Below are positions 37,002 through 49,759 of a stretch of DNA of 64,000 bases, piece by piece. Source of the stretch: Atrichornis clamosus (Eukaryota > Chordata > Aves > Passeriformes > Menuridae). A program made the translations under genes and the position numbers. The notes below the pieces were generated by a model that did not search any database, was not told the DNA's origin, and saw only the letters and a program-made list of their open reading frames with translations. Within the stretch, counting starts at the first letter, position 1, and every line of letters begins with the position of its first letter. The stretch covers positions 99,743 through 163,742 of the forward strand of contig WBMZ01014182.1 in assembly GCA_013400975.1 (NCBI GenBank), in the 5' to 3' direction.

Positions 37002-38499
37002 ACCAGTAAATGAGCAGATACAAGGCTCCCAGATTATAGAAACAAACAAACAAAAGATACATTTGGGATAACTTTTTTCAAACTCTTTGGCTACATGAGC
37101 TTTTTAAGTTCTGGGATGCAAGGGCTCCTTGAAGGCCGGTAGGGAGAGTCTCTTCTTGTGGTTTCCTTCCCCAGTTGCTCTGGCTGGGAGGTTCTGGGAC
37201 ACTCATGTTCTCTTAGGTGGCTCAGCAAGAACTCCAAGGCTGTGCAAGCCACCTTTGATGGGTAGCTTGATGAAGGGACAAAGCAAGAAGACACTAGAGA
37301 AGTGCCTCTAGTGCATTTCAGGTGTTCCTGCTCTGCGTGGACAGCAAGAAGGAGGTCAGTAATTTACTCTTGCTCCTCCTGCTCCCTGGGGCTTGTCAGT
37401 AGGTGTGTTGCTGTGTACGGTCTCATGCTAAGAAATTACACTTCAGCAAGTGGCACTGGGCTGAGGAACCTCTCCTAAAGCCAAGTCGAAGGCTATGTCA
37501 GCCTTCAGGCATCTTCTGTTACCTGCAGAGTAACTCAGGAATTTTCTTTTGCTGTGCTCTCTCTACTCCCACCTTTCCCAGTCCGTGGATAAGCTCCTGA
37601 CGGACCTGTCAAATGGGAATAGTGGTGAGGAGTCTCAGTGATTCACAGCGAGGACACACGGAGCGCTCCATTCCCTGCTCGTACTGTGAGGCAATTAATG
37701 CAATTTGTGCTGTTTGGCTGAATGAACAGTTTGAAATGAACCATTGAGCCATCTGTTCCTCCAGCTGACATCAGGCGTGGCAGGAGTAGCAGTCAGCTTT
37801 TGCTGGGAAAGAAACATCTCGCTGTCATTAAGGAAAGTTCAGGAAGGGGGGGTGTGGGTTTGGTTTTTTCTTCCCCTTTTACTATCTTTGAAACAAACTC
37901 TTTCTTTCATATTTTCTTGTGGCTCAGACTATGCACCCTGGAGGTTTTACTGGCCACTAGTCAGTGTCAGGGAACAGGAGAGTGGCTACACTGAGCACCT
38001 TCTTCTCTGACTTCTTGCATGCATTTGATGAGAGAGAGGTGCTCACCAGCATCTGAGTTTTACAGGATTGTTTTGCTCTTTCCTTGCTCTGTCCATCTCC
38101 ATATGCTGATTTCTTGAGCTAAGGGGTTCTAGAAAGTGTCTTCCTTGAAAGCAGCTCTCATTAAGGTTTCCAAAAGGTATTCTGAGGTCATATTTCATCC
38201 CTTGCAATTATTAAAGACTACCTGCTACAAGAAAAAAATAATTATTTCATTGGTTGTAGAAAGACCAAGAAGAAGTTTGACCTGTTTCTCATGGAAAAGA
38301 CATGCTTTCTACAGATGACCCTCAGGAATTGGTTGTTTGATGCTTATTCTGTGTTTGTGCTCACTGAAAGAGAGTTAGAGGGAACAGACAGCTCCTGGAG
38401 CTAATGCTGGTGGCAAAGGGATAAGATAAGCTTAGGGCAGGGAAAATGTAAGCAGAGACTTAAGCAGAATATTTTAAGATTAAGCAGACCTGGTGGACT

Positions 38500-39670
38500 G
38501 CATCCATGACTACACAGAGATGTGATGCAGGATTTCTGGAAACTTGTTGTGGACAGGCAAGATACCAGCAGATTAGAGAAAGGCTAGGACAGTGCCTGTT
38601 TTTAAGAAGAGCATCTGTGAGGAGTAGAGCAAAGTTAGGGAATTTTGAAGCCTTTGATCAGCTCAAAACTTTTAGGACAAATTCCCCAAATGGTCTGAAA
38701 GCACCTACGAGAGAAGTGATTGATTTAAAAAAAAAATTTAAAAATTATATCACACCAAGCTCATTTTGTTCTAGAAAAGAGTGGCCAGAGAAGAAGTCAT
38801 AGATGCTCTCTATCTTGATTTGCAAGGTTATGGCAGTGGGGCACAACATTCCAAATTAAAAAATTAGGAAAACACTGAAAGGCCTGAGGATGGTCCTGAG
38901 CTGATGCCCAGCTGGATGGAAAGCATCTCTGGAAGGCAGCAGTGGCAGCAGACATTACATCACAAGCTTTCCATCATAGTCTGCTCTGGAGCAGATCTTT
39001 TAATGGGTTTGTTAATAGCCGCTGCTGGGCAAAGGCCCATGCTTAGTACATCTGCAAATGATAAGAAGCTCCAGGATCTTGAAAGGGCAGGGTTTGAATG
39101 CAAGGTGTTATCAACAAATAGGAAAAATGGCCTAGGAAAGAGAAACAAAACCAAGATCAAGATCATGGTCTTGGGCTGGAATAAACAAACGCACAACACA
39201 AGGTAATGAAATACACTGCTTAACAAAAAGACCTGCAAAACCACAAGGTGGTATTGTCACATGTTAAACAGGAGTCCACAGTATGATGATACTGATAAAA
39301 ATAGATGTATTTCAGAGTTCCTTACCTTCATAGAGTACAATTCCATCTGCTCAAAAACCTCAGACCTTCTCTGACCTGGAGTATCCGTCTAATCTGGGGG
39401 GACATTGCGTTCAGAGCAGGTGTGGGCCGATTAGTCCAGGGAAGATTGGAAAACAAAAGAACAGACCGAGAGGTGAAATGATTTGGTCTTCAAATGCACA
39501 AAATCCTGCAGAGAGCAGAAACATCTGCTCTTCATGGTGAAGAGGGTAAGAATGAAGGAGAATTAAGGTTCAGAATTAGAAGAAACATTTTAATGGAGAT
39601 TGGGTGGGAATGATTGCTCAAGGAGATGGTGTTGGTGTGAACTTTGCAGTCTTCACGGCACAAAAGGAAG
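38500..39670 (+). mobile_element. Decayed CR1-type LINE with a reverse-transcriptase relic
   Basis: An old, mutated, plus-strand non-LTR element, no longer coding. Around 38791-38850 the frame reads EVIDALYLDLQGYGSG, corresponding to reverse-transcriptase motif A (YLDF-KAFD in CR1) with the catalytic aspartates lost or changed. The frame at 38904-39206 reads TSANDKKL, matching the FADDTKL motif with one D replaced by N, and later KIKIMVLGWNKQ, matching the CR1 segment around KCKVLHLGRN. From about 39420 to 39660 the DNA follows the CR1 3' region (GGAGAATTAAGGTTCAGAAT, then a GAGATGGTG-TTTGCAGTCTTC stretch). The 5' boundary is a guess; stop codons and frame changes are frequent. Confidence 0.75.
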
Positions 39671-39679
39671 CAAAAGTCC

Positions 39680-42600
39680 TACTGCTGTTGCTGCAGGAAG
39701 AAAAACTGCACATCAGTGCTGAGGGGTGGGACAAATGGCAAAGGGGGGTGTGTTTGTGTCTTGAAATGGGAGAGTGGTCAGGGCCCTGACAGCAGCACCA
39801 GGCTCTGCCTCCTCTGCCCCAGCCTGGGACTCAGCTCCCCATCCTGCTGCTCTACCCCGTGGGGAGGGAGGCACCCTGATGCCCGAGGCCCTGGGGTGCC
39901 CTGGTGCACCACAGCCTGGCAAAGCTGGGTTTGCTCTGCGGATTGTTAAAGAGCACCTGAAAGGCTTGGGCTCTGGATTGAGTAGGTGGGGAAAGTCCCA
40001 GGGAAGGCCACGCTTTAAGATACTGACCCACCATCCTGCCGCAATTCCCTCAGCAGTGCTTTCCCAGTGAATGCCATCTCACGTTGTTGGTCTTCTCTGT
40101 TTCTAGGAAAGAAAAGACATTTTTAGCAGAACAGCATTTTCTTGGATAAATGAACCAGGATTCTTCCTTTACTGCAGAAAGCATTTGTGCTAAATGGACA
40201 ATATTTAACCAATTTTATGGTCCATTATCCCTTATAGCAGAAGAAAGTGGAGAACTATCTTAAGCAAATAGATAACAAAAAACAATTTATTTTTTAATGC
40301 AGACTGAATGTTCACCAAGGCCTGTGCTGTCATTTTTTTTCATATACTGAGAATTACAGCCAAACCAAGTTATGTGGCTCATCTCTGTTTTGTGATCATT
40401 TCATTTGTTCATAATTAATGTCCTACATCCTGCAAAGCCAGGCAGTAGCATCTGAGAGTGTCTTTTCTTGCTCAGTACTCAGTAAACAGGCATCTGGCTG
40501 AGACATGCTTGGCATTGTTTAACCAATAGACAGTTGTGTTTTATGGGAGTGTGGCACACTGGGCCAAATTCCAGTCCCCCTGGAAATCCTTGGGCCCGCT
40601 CCAAGGAATTCAGGATAAGGACAACAGAGGCATCAGGGCCCATTTTTTAAAATTTGGGTGGGTGGATCCATCCATGCCTTACCAACAGCTCTTCACTGGT
40701 ACGGGGGACATTGCTCTAAAGCTGTTCTGGCAGGTGAGGTGCGGACGTACGTGCTCCATGCCAGGCCGTGAGACAGAAGGGCATGAGGGAGTGACTCAAC
40801 ATCAGCCTGCTGACTGATCTGTTAACTAAAGGTGGTGGGATTGCTTCCAAAAACTGTATCTAAATGACACCCAAAGACATTTTGGCTGCCTCTGCGCTTG
40901 GTATTTCTCATAGCACGTGCAATCCTTGTACCTGTTTATTTGGAGAGCTGCTTGGGATTCCTGAATAGGCAGCACTTCTTTGGAAAAAATGAAGGGGTCA
41001 ACTCTGCTGCACTTCCAACTCAAACAATTTAGGATGAAGTGTCACGATTGTCTATCTATCTCACTAGTTAAAAATTAAAGTGTAACTAAATAATACTTCC
41101 CTCCTTTGGCATAGGTTTGATGTTATTTAATGCACTTTGCAATGCTTCATAGTTAATCTGTTCAAGGTAAACATCCCTTTAGAATCCACACTTACTAAAC
41201 CATCTTTCCAAAATCCTTTCTCTGGAGTATTTTACCAGGATCTCATGAACAAAGCCAGTTGTTTCCCTGTTTGAGACAGGAATGATCTCTTTACCTTATA
41301 AAATGCATACCCTGACAGGATTTGTTGCCTGGGTAAAGGGTGAGAATTAATAAAGCGGGAGGGTCCTTTCCTCAGAGTACATGGGGCAGGTTCCCAAATG
41401 GTCCCGGCCTGGGTCTGGGGAGGAGAGCACTGGGTTCCAGCCTGAGTCCAGCCATGGCCAGCCTGGTGGCCAGCCAGGAGACCACTGAGGGAAACGTTGC
41501 TGGAGCGGAGAGGAGGAGAGGAGCCAGAGCCACCTCTTCTCCTTCTCTTTTCCTTTCCCTCTCCTCACTGCTGCTTCCCACGCTTCTCTAAGTGACAGAA
41601 ATTTTTCATGAAAAGGAATGCTGGATTCTGAAGTTCAGCTTCCTATCCATTAATGAAACTATTTCATTATTTGAAATTTAAATGGAAAGCATCCATTTCT
41701 CCAGAGGAAGGCCAAGAGAGAGCAGGAGATTTTTTTGAATGTCCCCAAGTTCCTCAGCTCTCTCAGGTTCAGGACTTTCTAGTGTGAACATGGTGATAGT
41801 TGCTTGCCAGCTAAATATTCTTTATGTTGCAGGAACATTTTTCTGTGAGGGCAGATGGTGTTCGATTGGTAGTCAGAATAATACATGAACAGCAGAGAAG
41901 TTGTGGGTTGATTAAATAATTAGCATACTGTGACATTCTATTGCTTCACTGTAACTTAAAGCTAGGTCAAAATGTTGGTCTATATTGCACCTCCCTCCCT
42001 CCTTTCTTTCTTCTGGTTGTTTTTATGTTCACTCCAGTGCAAAGTTTAAAAGAAATAAAATCATTTCTTGGTAACACAGTGTTCAAATTTGTTACTCAGT
42101 CCTGCATGTTGCAGAATTAAAATAATAATGTAAAGAAAATTAAATTTTGCTAAATGGATTTAAGTTGCCTGGCAATCTATCATACCCATGTGGGATCCAC
42201 TCAAGCTTCATTGTGGCTTAATATGTGGCACAGATCAGTGTTCAGGGCAACATGTATGACCTTGGGAAGCCAGGGCTCGCAGGAGGGCTGAAGCCTGGTT
42301 TTCAGTCACCATGTCTGTCTGAGCAGCTCTTTGCCTTCAGAATTTGTTTGTATGTCCACCAGAAGTCTAATTAATCTTATCAACTCTACTGCTTCCTGTC
42401 CCCCTGCTCTCTAATGGTACAATAATAATAATTGCAGGCAGTTTGCTGTCAGCTGAGGCATAAACATAGGAAACATGCTTCTCTCAGCAAGGATATCATT
42501 ATTCACTTACTAAACACAACCCACTGAATTACTCATCCTCCTCTCCAAGTCCTGCTATCTATTCTGGGGTTTTGGAGACTTTCTGTGAATAAAAATGTAA

Positions 42601-45600
42601 AAAGTTGTCCCTCTAAGAAATCACTGTGCTACAAAATGTTAGTGCTGACTAAAAAGAGATCAGTATCTCTTGCTGCCATGTAACCACTAGCTGGGGTGTA
42701 GGGGAGAAGGTGCCATGGTACCTCACATGTTTGGGGGGCTGAGGCTTTGGATGGTGGTGTACCTCCACTAGAAATAACTTTTATCGCTTCTTGCATTTTT
42801 ATCTGCTACCTTGAAAGTGTTACTGCTGTCCCTAGAGTAGTCTCCTGGATGCCCCCAGTGTCTGAAAACATCCAGGAAAAAGTCCTGCAAAGCTGATAAA
42901 TCTTCTTCTCTTGTTTTGCAATGAAATCAGTGTTAAGGCAAGGATTAAAATTACTTGTTTGAGAATAATCATGGTAAAATTGACCAGTTCACAACCTCTG
43001 CTTAGGTGGGCTGACACTGTGAAGGAAGAGCAATAGTGCTCCTGGAGCAGCTGAAGAGGATGTACACTCTCACTCCAGCATCCATCTGATGAGAAGAGTT
43101 TAATATTTCTGTGTCAAAGGGCTGCAAAAGCAAACTATACAAGAAATGCTAATGTCAATAGGTCCCCTCAGAAGTTACACTTGGAAATTAAATTTTGTGA
43201 TGTTCTCTTGCTACTTTAGGGAACAAATGCTCAAAAATGATAGCAAAATAATCCAGTAAATTTACATTAAGTTCTCTGGAAGATATGTAAATGCAAAGGC
43301 TACAGTTAACTACTTTTATTTCTATTGACAAATACAAAATGTTTGTATTGTGTGGAAGTAGAGTGTCATCCAAAAGTGGGAGAAGAAAAGAAATAATGTG
43401 CTCACAAATATACATTGAAAAGGAGGAAACAGCTGCTCTTAATGCAAGGGGATTGATGGCACATTCCAGTCTGTAACTTACAGTTCAGCTCAAGACTCAT
43501 TGGCCTCTTTCTAAAATCTGCAGAACAGTTTGCTGCTCAGGACTCTGGTGTAAGGACTGGGTGCTACTCCTGAAGACACCTTCTGCCTCCTAGATTTTTG
43601 GGTGAACCTTCTTTGGAAATTATGTTCTTCAATTATTGTCCTAAACTGTTAGTATAATACTTGCCTCCTGTGCTAAGCAGTTGCTTTGTTCTTCTCAATG
43701 ATTAAATTCCACTGCTGCAAGAAATTACTCCGGTATACTCCTGTTTATCTTAAAAAATACTACATAGCTTAATAAATGCATAATTTTAGGGTCTTTAGGT
43801 AATTACTGATATGATTATTTTTTGAGCAGCTTATTAATGCTACCAGGCCAGGAGCTTGGAATCATTGCTTACTTATGCCCTCCTTGCCCTTGAACTGAAG
43901 GAATGACATGATGAAGACACTGCCTTATTCAAGTACTGAGACCCACAGCTACAGTTCAAGATGTGAGATAAATTGGTTTAGATCATATACATCACAATCA
44001 TTTACTTTTTTTAATTTATAAAATGCACCTTGAAAAACATATTTGCTTAATGTATAAGCTCAAAGTCAAATAAAGAAGACTGGACTAGACAAAAACAAAC
44101 ATTTCAGAACTGGCATTCCTTTAGCTCAGTCACACACAGCAAACTCACAGTGTTCCTAATGTTCTTATTCACCAGATGAATTATGGGGTTAATTTTCTCT
44201 CTAACCTAATGGAAGGAAGAAATCCAATTACACTCAGAATCCTCAACAAGAACAGGTATAGCACTTCACCTAGTTATTAATATTTACAACCATCATCAGA
44301 GGGATTGTTTAGAAATACAGCAAATTCTCTTTCCTTCTTGACCTCTGGAAGGCTTGAAAATTTGCTATCCATAAAACATGAATAGAAATGGTCAGGTTTA
44401 TACCAGGGTGTTTAGATGCAGACAGTGGGGAGGACAAGCTGTGAGTATGAAGCAGATGATTTTTCAGTAAGAGTACTGTTGGAAAAATATGTTTATGGTA
44501 TTATGTCATGATTTTGAAGGTCTGGGAGGGCAATGGATATGCAAATTTAGTTGAAAGTCAGTGGGAGTGGTGGCGTGATTAACACTCTCGAAGTCTGCTG
44601 GTGATGCTCATCTCCATCCCAATTTTGTAACAAAACCCCAGCCAAGAACACAGAATTACCTAGCACAACATTCTTATCAAGCTCTAAATGTAAATATCTC
44701 TGTGCTCTATTAGTTTTGCTCAACCATGCTCTTATAATAAAAGTGAGGGGTCATCACAATACCGGGATGTGAGGGTGGTTCAGGACTGAATGTCATCATT
44801 TGGTTTTGAGGGCCCCTGAAGCAAGAAATAGCACAGTTATTAAGCATTATTGATATGTGTGGATCATAGTCCACACAGGTAAAATGGCAGCAACAGGCCT
44901 AAAAACCAGAAAAGTTTGCTATTTGAGTGTACAGAAGTAAAGAAACATGATCATGCACCATATGACATTTAGCAGACTGTGTCAGTTGTGCTCCTTTAAT
45001 CTGAAGAATTTATCTAAAGAAAAGTTCAAAGGACGAGGTTGATTAAAAAGCTCACAAAGATACCAGTTACTGTGTACATACATAATGATTTCTGGCCATT
45101 TTCCTTTAGCTAAGTAAATCTGTTTTATTGGAAACCTGATTCTAAGATTATTTATCAGTGGCAAAAATCCTGGCAAAATCCCCAACCAAACAAAAAGCCC
45201 CTACCCAAACCCACCCATTTTCCTTAATACAAAAGCATCATTGGGAGGGTCCTGTGAGACTGGAACACATATGATGCTTTTATACCTCTCCCACACTTCA
45301 TATAAATTATAGTGAAAATGAGTTTTTTCTTCCTTATTGTATATGCATATATTTTTTCAGCATTAGTTTGGAATATTGCTGTTTAGCTGCTGCATAAGTT
45401 CCTTGTGTGATAATCTCTTTCTTATTCCCAATTGCTCATTTTTCTGAATTATATGGGACAGGTTGCCATATCCCACTACAAAATATGCTCAACCAGCAGT
45501 ATCAATAAAACCTGCTAAAAAAACAAGGGAATTTTTAAGGTTGCATTGTGGATTTTAGCATTCATCTTCTGATTTACTGATAAGGTAAATGATGTACATG

Positions 45601-47450
45601 AAGCATATGGATGATGTACTGTTCTGAAAGATGCTGTGACTAGAAGTGCTGAAACACGAGATGCTGACTCAAAGGTGAATTTATATATACCATTATATTT
45701 CTCTGGGTTTGTTCCAAATAACACTGGAATGGATTTCAAAAGCTGCACTTTCTATCTGGAGAAAAGAACAAAAACATTCAAAACCATTTTCAACTTGTTG
45801 CCTTTCTTGGGCCTTGGCAAGTATTACTTTTCTTCCAGTTAGAAATATGAAACTTCATGGTGCTTTAATTTGTTCTGTGCAAAACTAATTTTGAAACTAT
45901 TTCTATGCAGGAAAATATCCAGCTTCCTCTCTGAATTGGCCCATGGACTGCAGAAGAACAGAAGCAGGTCCTGGTGATCCAGCCCTGCTAGACACCCCAC
46001 TGGATAGCTATGGAAAGCCTCCAAAGGTAAACCTGATTATCCCTGGTTGTTTGTCAGGTGCATGCAGGTCTAGTCGCTCTGAATAATTTAGAGATGTTTT
46101 AAGTTACTCTCATTACAAATGGCCTTGAAAAGGAAAGCAAATAGTTGATCTGGTGGGGCCCAAAAATATTCTGGCTCTGTCCTGTACATGTCTCCATTCA
46201 TTCCCTCTCTGCTAGCAGGGTAACAGAAGGCTCCCTTTGCATATTCATGCTCAACTTGTGTTCAGTAGCAAGCAGAGGTCTATTTTAGTGTATCAGAGTG
46301 GATACACCGATGTCCAGAGAAGGATAGCCTCTTCTGAGGCCATACTTCATTCATTGTATTAACCCTATTTCCCTTGACCAAAGGTGGCAGCTCAGGTCCC
46401 ATTTCATGGCCTTCATCCCTTTTTTTGGACATATAAGTTGAATTAAAATAGTTAAAGCCTAGATATTATGGTTTTTGTGGCTGTGGAAAACAAAGTGAGA
46501 AGTGCTTTGTAATGATAAATAATACCAAAATTGATATGCTATGGTTACTTTTCCAAGGTGTAATTGTGAGGTTATTGCTAATACTTTCAGTGCAGTCTTA
46601 ATCAATTGCATAAGTTGCGTCACAAACGTGAAACCATTTTCTTGCATGAGTTTAGAGGATTTTTTTTTTTTTTTAGACCTGTGTATGGGACTGGATACAA
46701 ATGTTATGCTGGTACCAAACTGATGTTTGAGCTTGTACAGCGTGATTGCAGGAGACAGGTTGAGGTTTTGGGGATTGGCACTATCTAAAATGAAATTTTA
46801 ATTCAGTCATTCATTGTACTTATAACATTCCATGTCAGTAACTTCAAGATTAACCATATAGCAATAAAAGCTTTCCATTAATAAAACTCCATCAATCAAA
46901 AAAGTTGGGTTTGGTTTATTTCTCATCATCATAATGAGTTTTAAAAATGATTAATGACCTAACCTGCTGATTTTTAAAAAGCCAGGATAGCAAACATACT
47001 TATTGCATGAATGAATTGCCTGCAGCTTTTTCTGTTCTGTGTGTTTGAAACAAACCAACGCAGGCTTTCCGTGTCAGGGTAAATTGATTTCCAAGGCATG
47101 TATTTCAACCATTAGTACCTAAAGATGACTGAAACAAACTCCATGTACATAGAGATTAGTGCAATACAAGTCTCCAGAAAAAGGTATGTTTTGCAGGGTA
47201 CCTTGGGATATTGAAAACAAATACAGATTTTTAAGACATCAGTCCCCCAAAATCAATACTGGGATATTATTTTAAGACTTACTTATTTCTTTCTCTCTAT
47301 AAAGCATTAACTAGAGATCTTTTCAGTCTGGGATGGTTCTGTCATTACTGTCACCATCCATGATATGCTGTCACAATGTACTGAAGCCAGCAGAGCAAAA
47401 GACAAAACAGTAAACAGCCCATGGCCTATTCTGGAAAGCAGCCATCCATT
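39680..47450. other. AT-rich intergenic region without recognisable genes
   Basis: Nothing coding is recognisable. Contents noted: a G+C-richer patch at 39780-39960, a pyrimidine tract at 41985-42015, and a 15-base T run at 46660-46674. A spliceable open segment at 45911-46026 is discussed as a finding. Confidence 0.45.
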
Positions 47451-47456
47451 AATGAA

Positions 47457-47457
47457 T

Positions 47458-47493
<36 letters not shown>

Positions 47494-47500
47494 GTATACA
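47457..47500. repeat. Compound microsatellite (AC)n(AT)n
   Basis: About twelve AC units run into about seven TA units and then a degenerate TATGTATACATATA tail. This is an ordinary simple-sequence repeat, probably length-polymorphic. The reading frames across it on both strands (HTHTHT, CVCVCV) are artefacts. Confidence 0.95.
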
Positions 47501-49747
47501 TATACTTACCTTCAATAACACTGAGAGATGCAGTGTTTGCTACCCAGGAGCAAACAGGGAGCTCAGGCACAAATGCATATGTAACACAGATAATGCAGAT
47601 GTAAAGAAATAGGAAACTAAAAATCTTTTTTGCAAATTCTTTTATAGGGTAATCCATCATTACACTGGAGTCAGCATGTCCACTAATTCTTTAGTGGATT
47701 AATTGTTCCTTGTTCTTAACACATAACTTTGATTAGAAAATATAGGGTAAGATTAAAAGGGAAAAAGTTGCAAGGAAAGAGAGGAATTCACTTGAAGATC
47801 TTTATCTTGTGCATAAATGGTACAATATAGCTCTGGAGGAACATATTCTCTATTTTTCTAGTTGGTGTTTTAGTCTTCATGAACTGTATTGTGTTTGGAA
47901 GTAATGCATAATTGATAAGGTATAATACTGACTTGATAAATTCCTGGCACTGTTTGCATACAGTTGGTAACTGAGACAAATTGTTTAACCAAGAGCTGGG
48001 AGGTGACAAGAGAATTGTTGCCTGCCCCATTCACCCCGAGCCCCACAAAAGCTGGGAATTATATTTCCAAGTATTATTTCTACATGTCTGGAGAAGATTC
48101 AGTCACTCACTCTGGTCAGCACACTGATTGAAGAGGTTTCTAAAGAGACCTGTACATGAATACATAAAACAATACTATCAGGTCAAGTGGAAGATCGATT
48201 TCTAATTCAATACCAAGCTTTTATCTTAAATAAATACTTTAATTGCCATGTTAGGTGGCCTGTGGTGATCACATTGACAAATATATTCCCTGTATTACAA
48301 AGTGACTTAAATCTGGGACAGTGTTTGCAACAAGTTATGTATGTAAAAGGAAGCTTTTAGTAGCAAAGCAAATGAAAGGAGGGTCAGACTGAGTTGTAAA
48401 TAACTATATTATTCCAGGGGAACTGTAATGAATTCTTTTGGTTATTTGGTGTCACTTAAATACAAGAAGGACTGTGTAGAATAACATAGCACAGCCTAAC
48501 TTTTGTTTTAATGAAAAAAGATGGACTTCAGATGTTTTCTGTGGGCACAGTAATGTAAGTTCTTTACAACAGACTTCAGCTTAGGTTAGGAAGGCCATAT
48601 GTCTCCTGGAAGATAGAAGATAATGCAGTTTCTTTGCAGATTGTCCTTTTATTTGCAAGAGCATTTGCCTTCTGATTTGGCAGTGGCATTCTCTCCCACC
48701 TAAGTTGCATCTCTCATCTGTGATTTCCAGGGTGCAGGAGCTCCTTTCTGAGTCATAAAAATGCTACAGAAAATGTGAAGAGTGGAAAACAGAGGAGTGA
48801 GTGGGAGCTGTGCTAGAAGTGGGCACCCAGGGGTTATCATTAGAAAAAAGATTGCACATGAAGGGCAGGATGTTGAGGGAAGGATTTTTTTCCTGTCCCC
48901 AGAATATTTTCCAGTGGCCTTGGGTGTAGGGACAGGGTATCACTTCTGTCTGGAAACTAGAGAAAGAGATTATTGAAAATTATTTCTGCTGTATCTGGTG
49001 AACTGCAGCTAAAAAGCATCAATTTAAGTTATGCATAGCTTACTTGTGATGTATGGGTATGTTTCTAACATCATATTACAAACATTATTACCTTGTGTAG
49101 CAGAGTTAGCAATCAGAATCTCATTATAGATGGCATTTTACAAATGCCTCATGTTTCTTGGGCTTGTAGCCTTTGAGCGCATTAGTGTTTTACTGGAAGT
49201 TTTCCATCAGGAAAATATTTACCATCTTAATCCTAAAATAATTAAGTGCGTTGCTTGGGAAATTTTATGGTCACTAATTAGGTTAATACTGATCATTATA
49301 ACAAAAACATAATTAATTTCCCATAGTAGTAAATTTAATTACACATTTAAGCTAAATTGAATCAGTCAACAGTGAGAATGAACAATGACTGCACTTCTGA
49401 TTCCACTGTCTCAAGGTTTCTCAAATAAAACCTTCACTTACAAAATAGACTCTGTTTCAATAACCATAAATTAGCAATAAACTAATTAGAGGATAAAGAA
49501 GAACAAGGGCTGACATTCCAGAAAATGTGAGGGAATCACTTAATCTTTTTGGGGATGAAGTGGGAATTTTGAGTTACTTATATTCTTTTGTTTCTTCTTT
49601 GCTGAACAAAAATAAGCAAGGGAGTCTGGAGAGCAAATCCCCATCCCTGAGCTCAGCAAGAGAGATTCTCTGGCTTTGTTGGTTTCCTCATACCATTTAG
49701 GAGATAATGTTCCTTGAGGTGTCTTCTGCACATGTGGACGTGGCACT

Positions 49748-49759
49748 GCCCTCTGCTGA
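49748..49759 (-). promoter_or_regulatory. CTCF-like motif, reverse orientation
   Basis: On the minus strand the sequence reads TCAGCAGAGGGCAGTGCCA, matching the CTCF core CCAGCAGAGGGC except for its first base. It is motif evidence only. Confidence 0.3.

Larger units (their letters stand above)
30130..38490. other. Intergenic region downstream of UTP25
   Basis: No coding exon of a known family is recognisable. A locally G+C-rich patch (33150-33600) has overlapping open frames on both strands but no conserved motif or CpG-island promoter. An AT-rich patch at 34490-34590 contains several TAATTA-type homeodomain cores. Small inverted and tandem repeats are listed separately. Confidence 0.45.

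Noticed and set aside
47307..47660. 117-residue minus-strand frame crossing the CA/TA microsatellite
   Set aside because: Dinucleotide repeats are open in several frames; there is no other support.
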